The notes under the pieces were generated by a model that made no database searches, had not been told where the DNA came from, and saw nothing but the letters and a program-made list of their open reading frames with translations. 64,000 nt of DNA from Arenimonas soli (lineage in GTDB: Bacteria; Pseudomonadota; Gammaproteobacteria; Xanthomonadales; Xanthomonadaceae), in assembly GCF_014643775.1 (NCBI RefSeq), contig NZ_BMKC01000002.1:248001-312000 (forward strand), in the 5' to 3' direction. Below are positions 16,594-23,797 of the stretch, piece by piece; within the stretch, counting starts at the first letter, position 1, and every line of letters starts with the position of its first letter. A program made the translations under genes and the position numbers.

Positions 16594-17049
16594 CTACTCA
16601 ATGATGTCGAATGACAGAACCTGCTCCGGTCGAAGCATCACTGGGTAGGCCCCACCGGGCTCCAGCACGCCGGCGATCCTGATCCTGGCCTGTACGGGAC
16701 AAAGCACCTTGCCCTCGCAATGTGCCCTGACGCGCTCCCGCATCCCAGAGAAGACATCCGCGTTCAACTTGTCGAGGACAGGGAATCCGACTCCGACCTT
16801 CCGACCGTCCCCGCAATCCTGCTCGATAAACGTGTAGGTTTGCCGGTCCGTGAAGTAGGTACCTTCAACCACGACCCTGGCACCTGCCAGGGGTGAAGTA
16901 CCGTCGATGCATTCGTAGCCGGGCTTGGCGCCATCGTCAGCCGAGCTTCGCAGCGCGCCGCAACCGCCCACCACTCCCGAGACCAGCAGCAGAAACACGA
17001 GTGCCCGGGGCGACTTGAATTTTCGCTTCTTGCGAAGGCCTGCCGTCAC
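16594..17049 (-). CDS. Small lipoprotein of unknown function, second in the ntrB-coupled pair
   Basis: The 151-residue product starts at a GTG that overlaps the stop of the preceding lipoprotein gene by four bases (GTGA at 17046-17049). The N-terminus is basic (RKKRKFK), then hydrophobic, ending in lipobox VVGGC. The mature part has four further cysteines, at YECIDG, EQDCGDG, AHCEGK and VLCPVQ. Strand-rich segments include ARVVVEGTYFTDRQTYTFIE and QARIRIAGVLEPGG, suggesting a small disulfide-bonded beta domain, somewhat like OB-fold proteins. No family could be named. Coupled translation with the first lipoprotein implies a joint role at the membrane. Confidence 0.65.
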   Translation of the reverse strand: MTAGLRKKRKFKSPRALVFLLLVSGVVGGCGALRSSADDGAKPGYECIDGTSPLAGARVVVEGTYFTDRQTYTFIEQDCGDGRKVGVGFPVLDKLNADVFSGMRERVRAHCEGKVLCPVQARIRIAGVLEPGGAYPVMLRPEQVLSFDIIE

Positions 17050-17438
17050 TGTTGATTCCCCGGATCGCGCCAGCTCGCGCCCCTCACGTCGATCGTATCG
17101 ACGGAAGGCAGCACTTCCTGCTCGCTGACGCTGAACTGGATTTCGATCTGCGGTCGCTGCCTTTGCAGTTCGGCCAGAAGCTCGCGGGCCATCGCTGCCT
17201 TCGCTTCACACCTGCTGGAGAACTGCAGGTAGAGGCCTTCTTCCCTGACCGTGTATCCCGCCAAGGGTAGTCCGGCTTCCTGTGCGATCCCCAGGACGCC
17301 GGTCAGTGAGCTGGCCTCGTCAAGGATTGAGGGACGGGCTGTCGCCAGGACAATGCAGTCGGAGCGGCTTGGCAGGGGTGACGAGCACGCCGCAAGCGCG
17401 CCGAGAACCAGGACACAGGCCGCCTTGAACCAGGTCAT
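17046..17438 (-). CDS. Small lipoprotein of unknown function, overlapping the ntrB stop
   Basis: The 130-residue product begins at an ATG inside the ntrB stop (ATGA at 17435-17438), where ntrC would normally begin. It has a short lipoprotein signal with lipobox GALAACSS (Cys18), then an alpha+beta mature domain with cysteines in SDCIVLA and SSRCEAK. Segments such as EEGLYLQFSSRCEAKAAMA, LLAELQRQRPQIEIQFSVS and VLPSVDTIDVRG suggest a compact fold. Codon use is less G+C-extreme than in ntrB. The tight overlaps with ntrB on one side and the second lipoprotein on the other show that the three genes are translated as one operon. Function unknown. Confidence 0.68.
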   Translation of the reverse strand: MTWFKAACVLVLGALAACSSPLPSRSDCIVLATARPSILDEASSLTGVLGIAQEAGLPLAGYTVREEGLYLQFSSRCEAKAAMARELLAELQRQRPQIEIQFSVSEQEVLPSVDTIDVRGASWRDPGNQQ

Positions 17439-18481
17439 GTCTCATCTCCGGCCGGCGCCGGCGCCGGCAACAACAAGGTGAACACCGTATGCCCCGGTCG
17501 CGAGCGATAGCCCAGCGACCCGCCGTGCTCACGGGCGACCTGCTGCGCCAGCGGCAGGCCCAGGCCCGTGCCTTCGGCGCGGCCGCTGACGAGCGGCAGG
17601 AAGATGCGTTCGGCCAGGTCCTCGGGCACGCCGCGGCCGTCGTCGGCGATTTCCACGCGCAGGGCCAGGCGGTGGCCGGTGTCGCCGATAAGCACGTGGT
17701 GTTCGGCGCGGGTACGCAGGTGCACGTTGGAGGCGCCGGATTCAAGCGCGTTGCGCACCAGGTTCCACAGCGCCTGCACCAGGCGGTCGGCGTCGCCGGG
17801 GAATTCGGGCAGCGACGGGTCGAAGTCGCGCACCAGTCTCACGGCCCAGCCGGCTTCGACTTCGGCCAGCTGGCGCACGCGCTCGAGCACGGCGTGGATG
17901 TTGGTGGGTTCGAAGTCGCGCGGTGGCGCCGGATTCATCAGGCGATCGACCAGGGCGGCGAGGCGGTCGACCTCGGCGCTGATCAGCTGCACGAGTTCGG
18001 TGGATTCGTCGCCCTCGACGCGGCGCGCCAGCAGTTGGGCGGCGCCCTTCATGCCGGCCAGCGGGTTGCGGATTTCGTGGGCCAGGCCCTTGAGCGCCGC
18101 CGACAGCGCGGCGGGCAGCGCGGTGGCGGGGTCTTCGCCGGGGAATTCGTCGGCCGGGTGGGCTTCGAGCCACAGGCCGCCGTCTTCGCCGCGCGCCAGC
18201 CACAGGTCGGCGAAACGTTCGCTGCCGCCCGGGCTGGCCAGGCGGGCGCGGCGTACCCGCAGGGCACCGCCGGTGTCGGGCAGGCGCGGCAGCAGCTCGG
18301 CCAGGCGGCCGCCTTCGGCGTCGAGTTCGGCCAGGGACAGGCCGTGCAGTCGGCGCGCGCTGACGCCCAGCCAGCTGGCGAACGCGGGCGTGCAGCCGGC
18401 AAGACGGCCGTCGGCATCGAGCCAGGCCAGGGGCGTGGCCAGCTCGTCGAGGGAAGGAGGCGCGGGATTCGGGTCGGCCAT
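17435..18481 (-). CDS. ntrB: NtrB, nitrogen-regulation sensor histidine kinase
   Basis: NtrB (NR-II, GlnL) phosphorylates or dephosphorylates NtrC under control of PII protein. The 348 residues start at the ATG at 18481. A PAS domain (about 10-110; LAWLDADGRLAGCTPAFASW) precedes the dimerisation and phospho-acceptor helix LKGLAHEIRNPLAGMKGAAQ with His135. The NtrB-specific block VDRLMNPAPPRDFEPTNIH follows, then the ATPase domain with N box LWNLVRNALESGA, G1 EIADDGRGVPED and G2 GTGLGLPLAQQV. There are no membrane helices, as expected. The 3' end overlaps a lipoprotein gene rather than ntrC, which lies about 2.1 kb further on. Confidence 0.95.
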   Translation of the reverse strand: MADPNPAPPSLDELATPLAWLDADGRLAGCTPAFASWLGVSARRLHGLSLAELDAEGGRLAELLPRLPDTGGALRVRRARLASPGGSERFADLWLARGEDGGLWLEAHPADEFPGEDPATALPAALSAALKGLAHEIRNPLAGMKGAAQLLARRVEGDESTELVQLISAEVDRLAALVDRLMNPAPPRDFEPTNIHAVLERVRQLAEVEAGWAVRLVRDFDPSLPEFPGDADRLVQALWNLVRNALESGASNVHLRTRAEHHVLIGDTGHRLALRVEIADDGRGVPEDLAERIFLPLVSGRAEGTGLGLPLAQQVAREHGGSLGYRSRPGHTVFTLLLPAPAPAGDET

Positions 18482-18506
18482 GGCCGCAGGATAGTTCAGG
18501 GCGGCC

Positions 18507-19349
18507 CTAAGGTGCGTGCGAGAACTGCAGTGCCAGCGGGGTCGCGCGTTCGGCGTTGTTGCCGTGGTGGGCGCCCGCGGTCTGGTGGGCGCGCCAGCGC
18601 AGGCCGACCGGAGCGCTGCGCTCAAGGGCCTGCACCGCGGCCTGGTAGGCGGCCTTCATCTTGTTGTTTTCGTGCTCGCCCAGGCTCAGGAACAGCGTCG
18701 ACTCGAGCGTCGGGTTCGCCTTCAGGAAATCCTCCAGCCGCGCCACCATCGCCGAGTCGTCGCGCCACAGGGCCGGGCTGTGGGCATGGAAGGCGCCGAA
18801 GAGCCGGGGTCGCGAGACCAGGGCGTGCACCACCAGCAGGCCGCCGCGCGAATTGCCGGCCAGCGTGCGGTGGCCGGTGGTCCGGAACTCGCCGTCGACG
18901 GCCGGGACCAGTTCGCGTTCGATGAAGTCCAGGAACACGTCACCGCCGCCCTCGCGAAGATCGTCCGGGTCGGTGTCCTGGCGCATGCCCGGTGGCGTGT
19001 AGTCCCGCTGTCGGCCCGGTCCGCCGACGTTGGGAATGCCGACCACGATCAGTTCGGGCACTACACCGATGCGCGCCATCAGGGCGGCCGAGGCGGCCGT
19101 GTGCAGGTCCTGGGACGAGCCGTCGAGCACGTAGACCACCGGGTAGTGTTTGCCCGGCTGCGTTTCATACCCCTCCGGCAGGTGCACCAGGTAGTCGCGC
19201 GACTCGGCCAGCACCTGCGACGCCAGGCTGCGCTGCTGCACCTGCGGGCCCAGGCGTGGCCGCTCGAAGACATAAAGGCTGGCGAACCAGGTCACGATCA
19301 CGGCCAGGGCCAGGGACAGTGGCCATACGATCCAGGTCAGGCGCTTCAC
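18507..19349 (-). CDS. Membrane-anchored alpha/beta hydrolase, esterase (IroE/esterase D type)
   Basis: The 280-residue protein starts at a GTG (19349). One N-terminal hydrophobic segment (about residues 5-26) should act as an uncleaved anchor or signal. The rest is an esterase-family alpha/beta hydrolase (PF00756). Present are YLVHLPEGYETQ, the oxyanion region PVVYVLDGSS, LIVVGIPNVGGPGRQRDYTP, the nucleophile elbow AGNSRGG with Ser167, and a C-terminal GAHHGNN, likely the catalytic histidine. Relatives include siderophore esterases and uncharacterised periplasmic hydrolases. No siderophore genes are nearby. It lies 26 bases upstream of ntrB on the same strand and follows the acyltransferase gene. 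Confidence 0.85.
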   Translation of the reverse strand: MKRLTWIVWPLSLALAVIVTWFASLYVFERPRLGPQVQQRSLASQVLAESRDYLVHLPEGYETQPGKHYPVVYVLDGSSQDLHTAASAALMARIGVVPELIVVGIPNVGGPGRQRDYTPPGMRQDTDPDDLREGGGDVFLDFIERELVPAVDGEFRTTGHRTLAGNSRGGLLVVHALVSRPRLFGAFHAHSPALWRDDSAMVARLEDFLKANPTLESTLFLSLGEHENNKMKAAYQAAVQALERSAPVGLRWRAHQTAGAHHGNNAERATPLALQFSHAP

Positions 19350-19379
19350 GATGGCTTCTCCTTGGGTTCGGGTGCGGGC

Positions 19380-20504
19380 TCAGCCCACGAAGCGGCGCAG
19401 CGGCGTATGCCGCACCAGCAGCTGGTAGCTGAGCAGGCAGGCGGCCAGCGTGCCGGCGCTGGCAAGGGCGAACTTCAGCGGCCAGGCCAGCGGTAGGTCC
19501 ATCAGCAGGTACTGGATGGCGAACAGCAGCGGCAGGTGCAGCAGGTAGGTCCAGTACGCGGCCCCGGCGAGGTAGCGCATCGCCACGTTTGGCCGGTCCA
19601 GCAGGCGCCGGCCGGCCACCAGGCAAAGCACGGTCAGCCAGACGCTGAGCAGCGCCTCGACCAGGGCGACCGGCCACGACGCGGTCGGCGACGTGGCGCC
19701 CGGCAGTTCAACCCGCAGCTGCCAGAGGAACACCGAATACAGCAGCACGCAGCCCGCGAGCAGCCAGGGCGCGAACGGCCGCACGCGTGCCAGCCAGTCC
19801 GGGCGTTCGTGCACCTGCGTGCCCAGCGCGAAGAACGTCCCGTAAAACACCAGCGCCCAGAATTGCGGCAGCAGGCCCTCCGGCGCCGGATGCGGTGCGC
19901 TGACCGAAGCCAGGGCCGGCACGATCACCAGCGGCAAGCCCAGCAAGGCCCAGGCGGGATGCCGGTCCAGCAACCATCGACCCACGCGACCCAGTTCCAG
20001 CGTGCGCGCCACCCAGTGCAGCACGGCGAACAGCAGCAGGTAGACCAGGAACCACAGGTGCGCCGTGCCCGGTGGCAGCCGGGGCCGGTCGGGCTGCAGC
20101 ATCCAGGCACGCACCATTTCCAGCAGGGGCGAGGGATGCTGCACGTTCGCCAGCGCCCAGTCGGTGCTGGCCGACAGGGACCACATCACCAGCGGCCACG
20201 CGACCAGGAACGGCAACAGGATGCGGCGAAGCCGCTGCCGCAGCAGCGCCGCGCCGCCACGGCGCTGCAGCACCCAGGCGGCGAAGAAGCCCGCCACCAG
20301 GAAGAACAGCGGCATGCGCACCAGGTGCAGGCCCCAGGCCAGTCCATCCATCCACGGCGACGACTGCCGGTCGGCCAGGGGCCAGAAGCCGTGCATCAGC
20401 GGGCTGTAGGCCAGGGCCGCGTGGAAGAACACGCCGGCCAGCATCGCCAGCGCCCGCAGGTGGTCCATGTAGTGCAACCGGTCCTGCGACGCGCCGGCGT
20501 GCAT
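19380..20504 (-). CDS. Integral membrane acyltransferase, family 3 (OpgC/OafA type)
   Basis: The 374-residue protein is a multi-pass inner-membrane acyltransferase with about ten hydrophobic helices. The N-terminal DRLHYMDHLRALAMLAGVFFH carries the family R/H active-site pattern, and RMPLFFLVAGFFAAWVL is the second typical helix. HLWFLVYLLLFAVLHW and the C-terminal YWTYLLHLPLLFAIQYLL complete the family signature. Such proteins transfer acyl or succinyl groups to periplasmic glucans, O-antigen or other surface glycans. The MDHLRALAML style is closest to glucans-biosynthesis OpgC-like members. The substrate cannot be deduced. The ABC permease gene ends four bases upstream, so they are probably one transcript. 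Confidence 0.85.
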   Translation of the reverse strand: MHAGASQDRLHYMDHLRALAMLAGVFFHAALAYSPLMHGFWPLADRQSSPWMDGLAWGLHLVRMPLFFLVAGFFAAWVLQRRGGAALLRQRLRRILLPFLVAWPLVMWSLSASTDWALANVQHPSPLLEMVRAWMLQPDRPRLPPGTAHLWFLVYLLLFAVLHWVARTLELGRVGRWLLDRHPAWALLGLPLVIVPALASVSAPHPAPEGLLPQFWALVFYGTFFALGTQVHERPDWLARVRPFAPWLLAGCVLLYSVFLWQLRVELPGATSPTASWPVALVEALLSVWLTVLCLVAGRRLLDRPNVAMRYLAGAAYWTYLLHLPLLFAIQYLLMDLPLAWPLKFALASAGTLAACLLSYQLLVRHTPLRRFVG

Positions 20505-20508
20505 GGGG

Positions 20509-21186
20509 TCAGTAGAACGCCGGCTTGCGGGCGTGCACCCAGGCCGTGGCCGCGACCACGGCCAGCGACAGCAGCACCAGCGCCGCCAGGATCGCCAAGG
20601 CCGGCGTCGTCCACACCAGGGCGTCCTCGCCGATCCGGTCCTTGATCGCGGGCACCATCGACAGCGCCATCAGATAGGGATTGATCAGCACCATCGTGCC
20701 GATCATGGCGAAGGTGCCCCAGCCTTCCGACTCCACCGACATGGCCACGGCCAGCGAAATGCTGAAGGCGAACAGGATGTAGGCGAAGACCAGCAGCGAA
20801 TACACGAACAGGCCATCCGGCAGCTGGGTGAACAGCACCACCGCCAGGGTGCCCAACACCATCAGCGCGAACGGCACGCCGAAGGTGATGATGTTCCCGG
20901 CCAGCTTGGCTGCGGTGAAGTCCAGCGGCGACACCGGCAGGCTCATCACGAAGGCCAGGGTCTTCTCCTTGCGCTCGACCATCAGCGAGGTCGAGATGGA
21001 AAAGCACGCGACCGACACCATCACGATGATCAGCATCAGCGAGCCGACGTAGAAGGCCCAGGGTTTGGCCAGCCCCAGGAAACACAGGGCGACGACGCCG
21101 GCCAGCACGTAGATCGCCAGCTGCTTCTGGAATAGCTGCCAGTCCTTGGCCACCAGCAGGCGGATGACGGGGATATTGAGGTTCAT
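20509..21186 (-). CDS. ABC transporter permease (ABC-2 type)
   Basis: A 225-residue membrane protein with six predicted helices and no cleaved signal, in the ABC-2/YtrC-like style. MNLNIPVIRLLVAKDWQLF starts cytoplasmic, then come helices around YVLAGVVALCFLGLAK, LMLIIVMVSVACFSIS, NIITFGVPFALMVLGTLAV and others. The loop MVERKEKTLAFVMSLPVSPL is typical of ABC-2 permeases. Its ATG overlaps the ATPase gene's stop by four bases (21183-21186). With the ATPase and the GntR regulator it forms a compact three-gene unit. The transported substrate is not evident. Comparable YtrA-YtrB units in other bacteria respond to envelope stress. Confidence 0.85.
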   Translation of the reverse strand: MNLNIPVIRLLVAKDWQLFQKQLAIYVLAGVVALCFLGLAKPWAFYVGSLMLIIVMVSVACFSISTSLMVERKEKTLAFVMSLPVSPLDFTAAKLAGNIITFGVPFALMVLGTLAVVLFTQLPDGLFVYSLLVFAYILFAFSISLAVAMSVESEGWGTFAMIGTMVLINPYLMALSMVPAIKDRIGEDALVWTTPALAILAALVLLSLAVVAATAWVHARKPAFY

Positions 21187-22067
21187 GCCACGGCTCCCGA
21201 ACGCACGGCGGTTACGAAGATGTCTTCCAGGCTCATCGGATCGTTGCGCTGCACCTGCAGGCCCAGCCCGGCCAGGCGCGCCGGCAGGTCGTCGCGCCAG
21301 GCGCGCGCCTTGATCTCGACCAGGCTGCCGTTGGCGCGCGCACTGGCGATTTCCGGCCAGTCGTCGATGTCCGCCGGCAGCACGCCCTGGCAGACGATGC
21401 GGCGCCAGCTTTCCAGGAAGCTGTGTTTGTCCGCCGACGCAACCAGCCGGCCCTGGTGCAGGAAGGTGATGGTGTCGGCCAGCTGTTCGACGTCATGGGT
21501 GTTGTGCGAAGAAAACAGCACGCTGCGACGTTCGTCGCGCAGCACGTCGGCCAGGGCTTCCAGCACTTCGATGCGCGCGACCGGATCCAGCCCCGTGGTG
21601 GGTTCGTCGAGCAGCAGCAGGCGCGGGCGGCGGGCCAGGCACAGCAGCAGCAGGGCTTTCACCCGCTGGCCGTGCGAGTAGCCACCCACGGCCTGGTCCG
21701 GACGCAGGTCGAAGCGCTTCACCAGTTCACCGGCATAGGCCTCGTCCCAGGCGGGGTAGATGTTGCGGATGAGGTCCATGTGCCAGCGCAGGCTCTGGCC
21801 GCGGTACAGGCGCATGTCTTCGGAGGCGAAGCCGATGTCGCGCTTGGCGGCGACCTGCGCGTCGGGCAGCTGATGGCCCAGCACCTGCACCTGGCCGGCG
21901 TCTGGCGCGGCCAGGCCGGTCAACAGGCGCAGCAGGGTCGTCTTGCCGGCGCCGTTGACGCCGACCAGGCCCATGACCTGGCCTTCGGGCAGCTGCAGGG
22001 TGATGTCCTGCAGCGCGAAATCCGGATAGCGCTTGGCGATGCCGGTCACGGAGAAAGCCGCGGTCAT
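21183..22067 (-). CDS. ABC transporter ATP-binding protein
   Basis: The 294-residue cytoplasmic ATPase pairs with the downstream permease. Walker A is GVNGAGKT (residues 36-43), the Q-loop region is FASEDMRLYRGQ, Walker B is LLLLDEPTTGLD, and the H-loop His is in SSHNTHDVE. The signature motif reads YSHGQRVK in place of LSGGQ, a deviation at positions that normally contact the nucleotide in the partner subunit. The C-terminal ~80 residues (from about IVCQGVLPADIDDW) form an accessory domain as in YtrB/CcmA-like exporters. It overlaps gntR (22064-22067) and the permease by four bases each, so all three are translationally coupled. Confidence 0.9.
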   Translation of the reverse strand: MTAAFSVTGIAKRYPDFALQDITLQLPEGQVMGLVGVNGAGKTTLLRLLTGLAAPDAGQVQVLGHQLPDAQVAAKRDIGFASEDMRLYRGQSLRWHMDLIRNIYPAWDEAYAGELVKRFDLRPDQAVGGYSHGQRVKALLLLCLARRPRLLLLDEPTTGLDPVARIEVLEALADVLRDERRSVLFSSHNTHDVEQLADTITFLHQGRLVASADKHSFLESWRRIVCQGVLPADIDDWPEIASARANGSLVEIKARAWRDDLPARLAGLGLQVQRNDPMSLEDIFVTAVRSGAVA

Positions 22068-22471
22068 GGCGTGGTTCCTTTCGGGGTGTTTGGGCGGGCG
22101 TCGGCCGCATCGGCGGCCACGTCGAGGAAGCGGTGCAGGTCGGCGCGGGAAAGACCCAGCCGCGCAGCGATGGCCAGCAACGCCTCGAGCTGGCGCTGCA
22201 GCTCGTCGTGCATCAGCACGGTCGGCAGGTCGGCGCGTTCGGCCACCACCGAGCCCTTGCCCTGCCGGGTGGCGATGACGCCGGCGCGTTCGAGCTCTTC
22301 GTAGGCGCGGCGCACCGTGATGACGCTGACGTGGCTGGCCGCCGCCAGCTCACGGATGGACGGCAGGGCCTGGCCGGGCGCCCAGTCGCCGGCCATCACC
22401 TTGGCGGTGACCTGGTCGACGATCTGCTGGTACATCGGCCGGGGGTCGCTGGCCGACAGGAAAAGTTCCAT
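22064..22471 (-). CDS. GntR-family transcriptional regulator, YtrA subfamily
   Basis: The 135-residue size and layout are those of YtrA-type regulators: a winged helix-turn-helix (about residues 10-78; PMYQQIVDQVTAKVMAGDW, LPSIRELAAASHVSVITVRR) and only a short helical C-terminus of about 50 residues for dimerisation. Members of this subfamily usually repress their own operon, which encodes an ABC transporter, as here. Its own upstream region has palindromes suited to binding (22493-22524). The effector is unknown. Confidence 0.92.
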   Translation of the reverse strand: MELFLSASDPRPMYQQIVDQVTAKVMAGDWAPGQALPSIRELAAASHVSVITVRRAYEELERAGVIATRQGKGSVVAERADLPTVLMHDELQRQLEALLAIAARLGLSRADLHRFLDVAADAADARPNTPKGTTP

Positions 22472-22492
22472 GGGCGGGGACTAACTGTGCTG

Positions 22493-22524
22493 CTGTGTTA
22501 TGCACAGTATGCACAGTCGACTGT
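22493..22524. promoter_or_regulatory. Palindromic operator region upstream of the gntR-ABC operon
   Basis: Three overlapping features occur within 32 bases. CTGTG-TTATG-CACAG is a 15-base palindrome (22493-22507). TATGCACAG is repeated directly twice (22499-22507 and 22508-22516). ACAGTCGACTGT is a 12-base perfect palindrome (22513-22524). They lie 22 bases before the gntR start, where a YtrA-type autorepressor would bind. No clean -35/-10 pair could be assigned, so the promoter itself is uncertain. Confidence 0.6.
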
Positions 22525-22552
22525 CCCGCTGCAAGCGGCCCGGAGGGCGGGA

Positions 22553-23767
22553 TTAGTCGGCGGCTTTCGGCCCCGGTGCAGGCGCTTCGATCCGGGCGAT
22601 AGCCTCCAGATTGCCCCGCAGCGCATGGAAGTGGTCGAGCAGTCGCTGCTGGTAGTCGCCGTAGGCCGGGTAGCCCATGGACGCGATGCTGTAGCTGAGC
22701 GGCGCAGCCCAGGAATCGATGGAGTCGTAGTCACCTGCCCGGAAAGCGGGGACTTCACCCCGGGCAATGGCGGCCTGGCCCTCCGTAGTGCAGAAAGGCG
22801 CCAGGTGGGTGGCCGTCCACCCGTCCTGCAGCCTGTGGCTGGTGAACACCCATCGCGTGGGCGTGCGCCAACCGTCATTGGCCTCGTCCATCTGCCGGGA
22901 GAATTCGGACATCATTGCGAACTCGCTGCGCAAGGCATTGCAGACCTGGAAATCGTTGATGTCCACCGGCGCAATAGCCGCGCCGCATTCATCGGGTAGA
23001 GGTGCCGAGGGATCGAGACTGTGCACGCGAAGCAGCAAGTCTGATGCGCCTTGGGCGAGCGAAGCGAACACCAGTTTGTCGATCAGGAAGCCGTCGTTCC
23101 GAAGGTGCCTTCGCGCATTGGCCAGCAGGAAGCAAGCGCGAGGCCGGGCATTGGGCACGTCACCTTCCAGCGCCTGCAACGCGATTTCGTTGAGCGGGAG
23201 GCTCAGTTGCTGGTAGCCCGGGAACGGCATGGCGGCATTCAAGGCGTAGGGGTTTGCCAGGTGATTCGAGGCCAGCGCCTGTTCGACACGACGGGTGCGC
23301 GGCGCGGCCGCGTCCAACCAGGCGCGGGCGGCGTTTTCGTGACCGCGCAGCGCAGTGACACAGTCTTCCTGGCTGAAGTCGCAGGCGAATTCGGGCGTCG
23401 GCACGGGGGCGAGGCTGGGCAGACTGTCGGCGCCCGGCGTGGCCGGTGGCTCCATCGCTATACCGCTGCCGTCGACAAGGCGTTCGGCGTAGCGCTCATG
23501 GTACTCCGCGAAGGCCGCCACATCGGCGTCCAGCGCTGCGCCGAGCGCCTCGTCCGGCGCGTCCTTGCCAGCGTAGGCGAGGTACTTGAAGCCACTCTCT
23601 CCAGTAGGCGGCGATGGCACCTGGCGCATCAGGGCGACAGCGTCCTGCTCATCTTCGCCGTAGGCGACCCAGCGCAACACCTGCACCGTCAGCACGTAGC
23701 CGACGACCAGCAGGAGCACGGCCACGAACAGATACTTGGTCCAGCGGGCCACGGCGTTCTCCTTCAC
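22553..23767 (-). CDS. Membrane-anchored six-cysteine protein of unknown function, paralogue A
   Basis: I cannot name this 404-residue protein. It has an N-terminal signal-anchor helix (about residues 12-33, LFVAVLLLVVGYVLTVQVL) and a large extracytoplasmic domain. It is a tandem paralogue of the next gene upstream. Shared blocks are SGFKYLAYAGKDAP near residue 58, the cysteine pair FACDFSQEDC, LPLNEIALQALEGDV, RACFLL, DECGAA, QVCNAL, FCTTEG and, near the end, a WAAPLSYSI segment followed by PAYGDYQQRLLD. All six cysteines are present in both copies, consistent with three disulfides and a periplasmic fold. DNA composition is slightly less G+C-rich than in paralogue B. No catalytic motif is apparent. 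Confidence 0.7.
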   Translation of the reverse strand: MKENAVARWTKYLFVAVLLLVVGYVLTVQVLRWVAYGEDEQDAVALMRQVPSPPTGESGFKYLAYAGKDAPDEALGAALDADVAAFAEYHERYAERLVDGSGIAMEPPATPGADSLPSLAPVPTPEFACDFSQEDCVTALRGHENAARAWLDAAAPRTRRVEQALASNHLANPYALNAAMPFPGYQQLSLPLNEIALQALEGDVPNARPRACFLLANARRHLRNDGFLIDKLVFASLAQGASDLLLRVHSLDPSAPLPDECGAAIAPVDINDFQVCNALRSEFAMMSEFSRQMDEANDGWRTPTRWVFTSHRLQDGWTATHLAPFCTTEGQAAIARGEVPAFRAGDYDSIDSWAAPLSYSIASMGYPAYGDYQQRLLDHFHALRGNLEAIARIEAPAPGPKAAD

Positions 23768-23797
23768 TTCCGGATTCCGTTTCGCATGCGCATCGCG

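Noticed and set aside
20507-20530. ATGGGGTCAGTAGAAC, resembling the REP arm at 42376
   Set aside because: Similarity stops after GGGGTCAG, there is no inverted partner, and the bases form the junction of the permease and acyltransferase genes.
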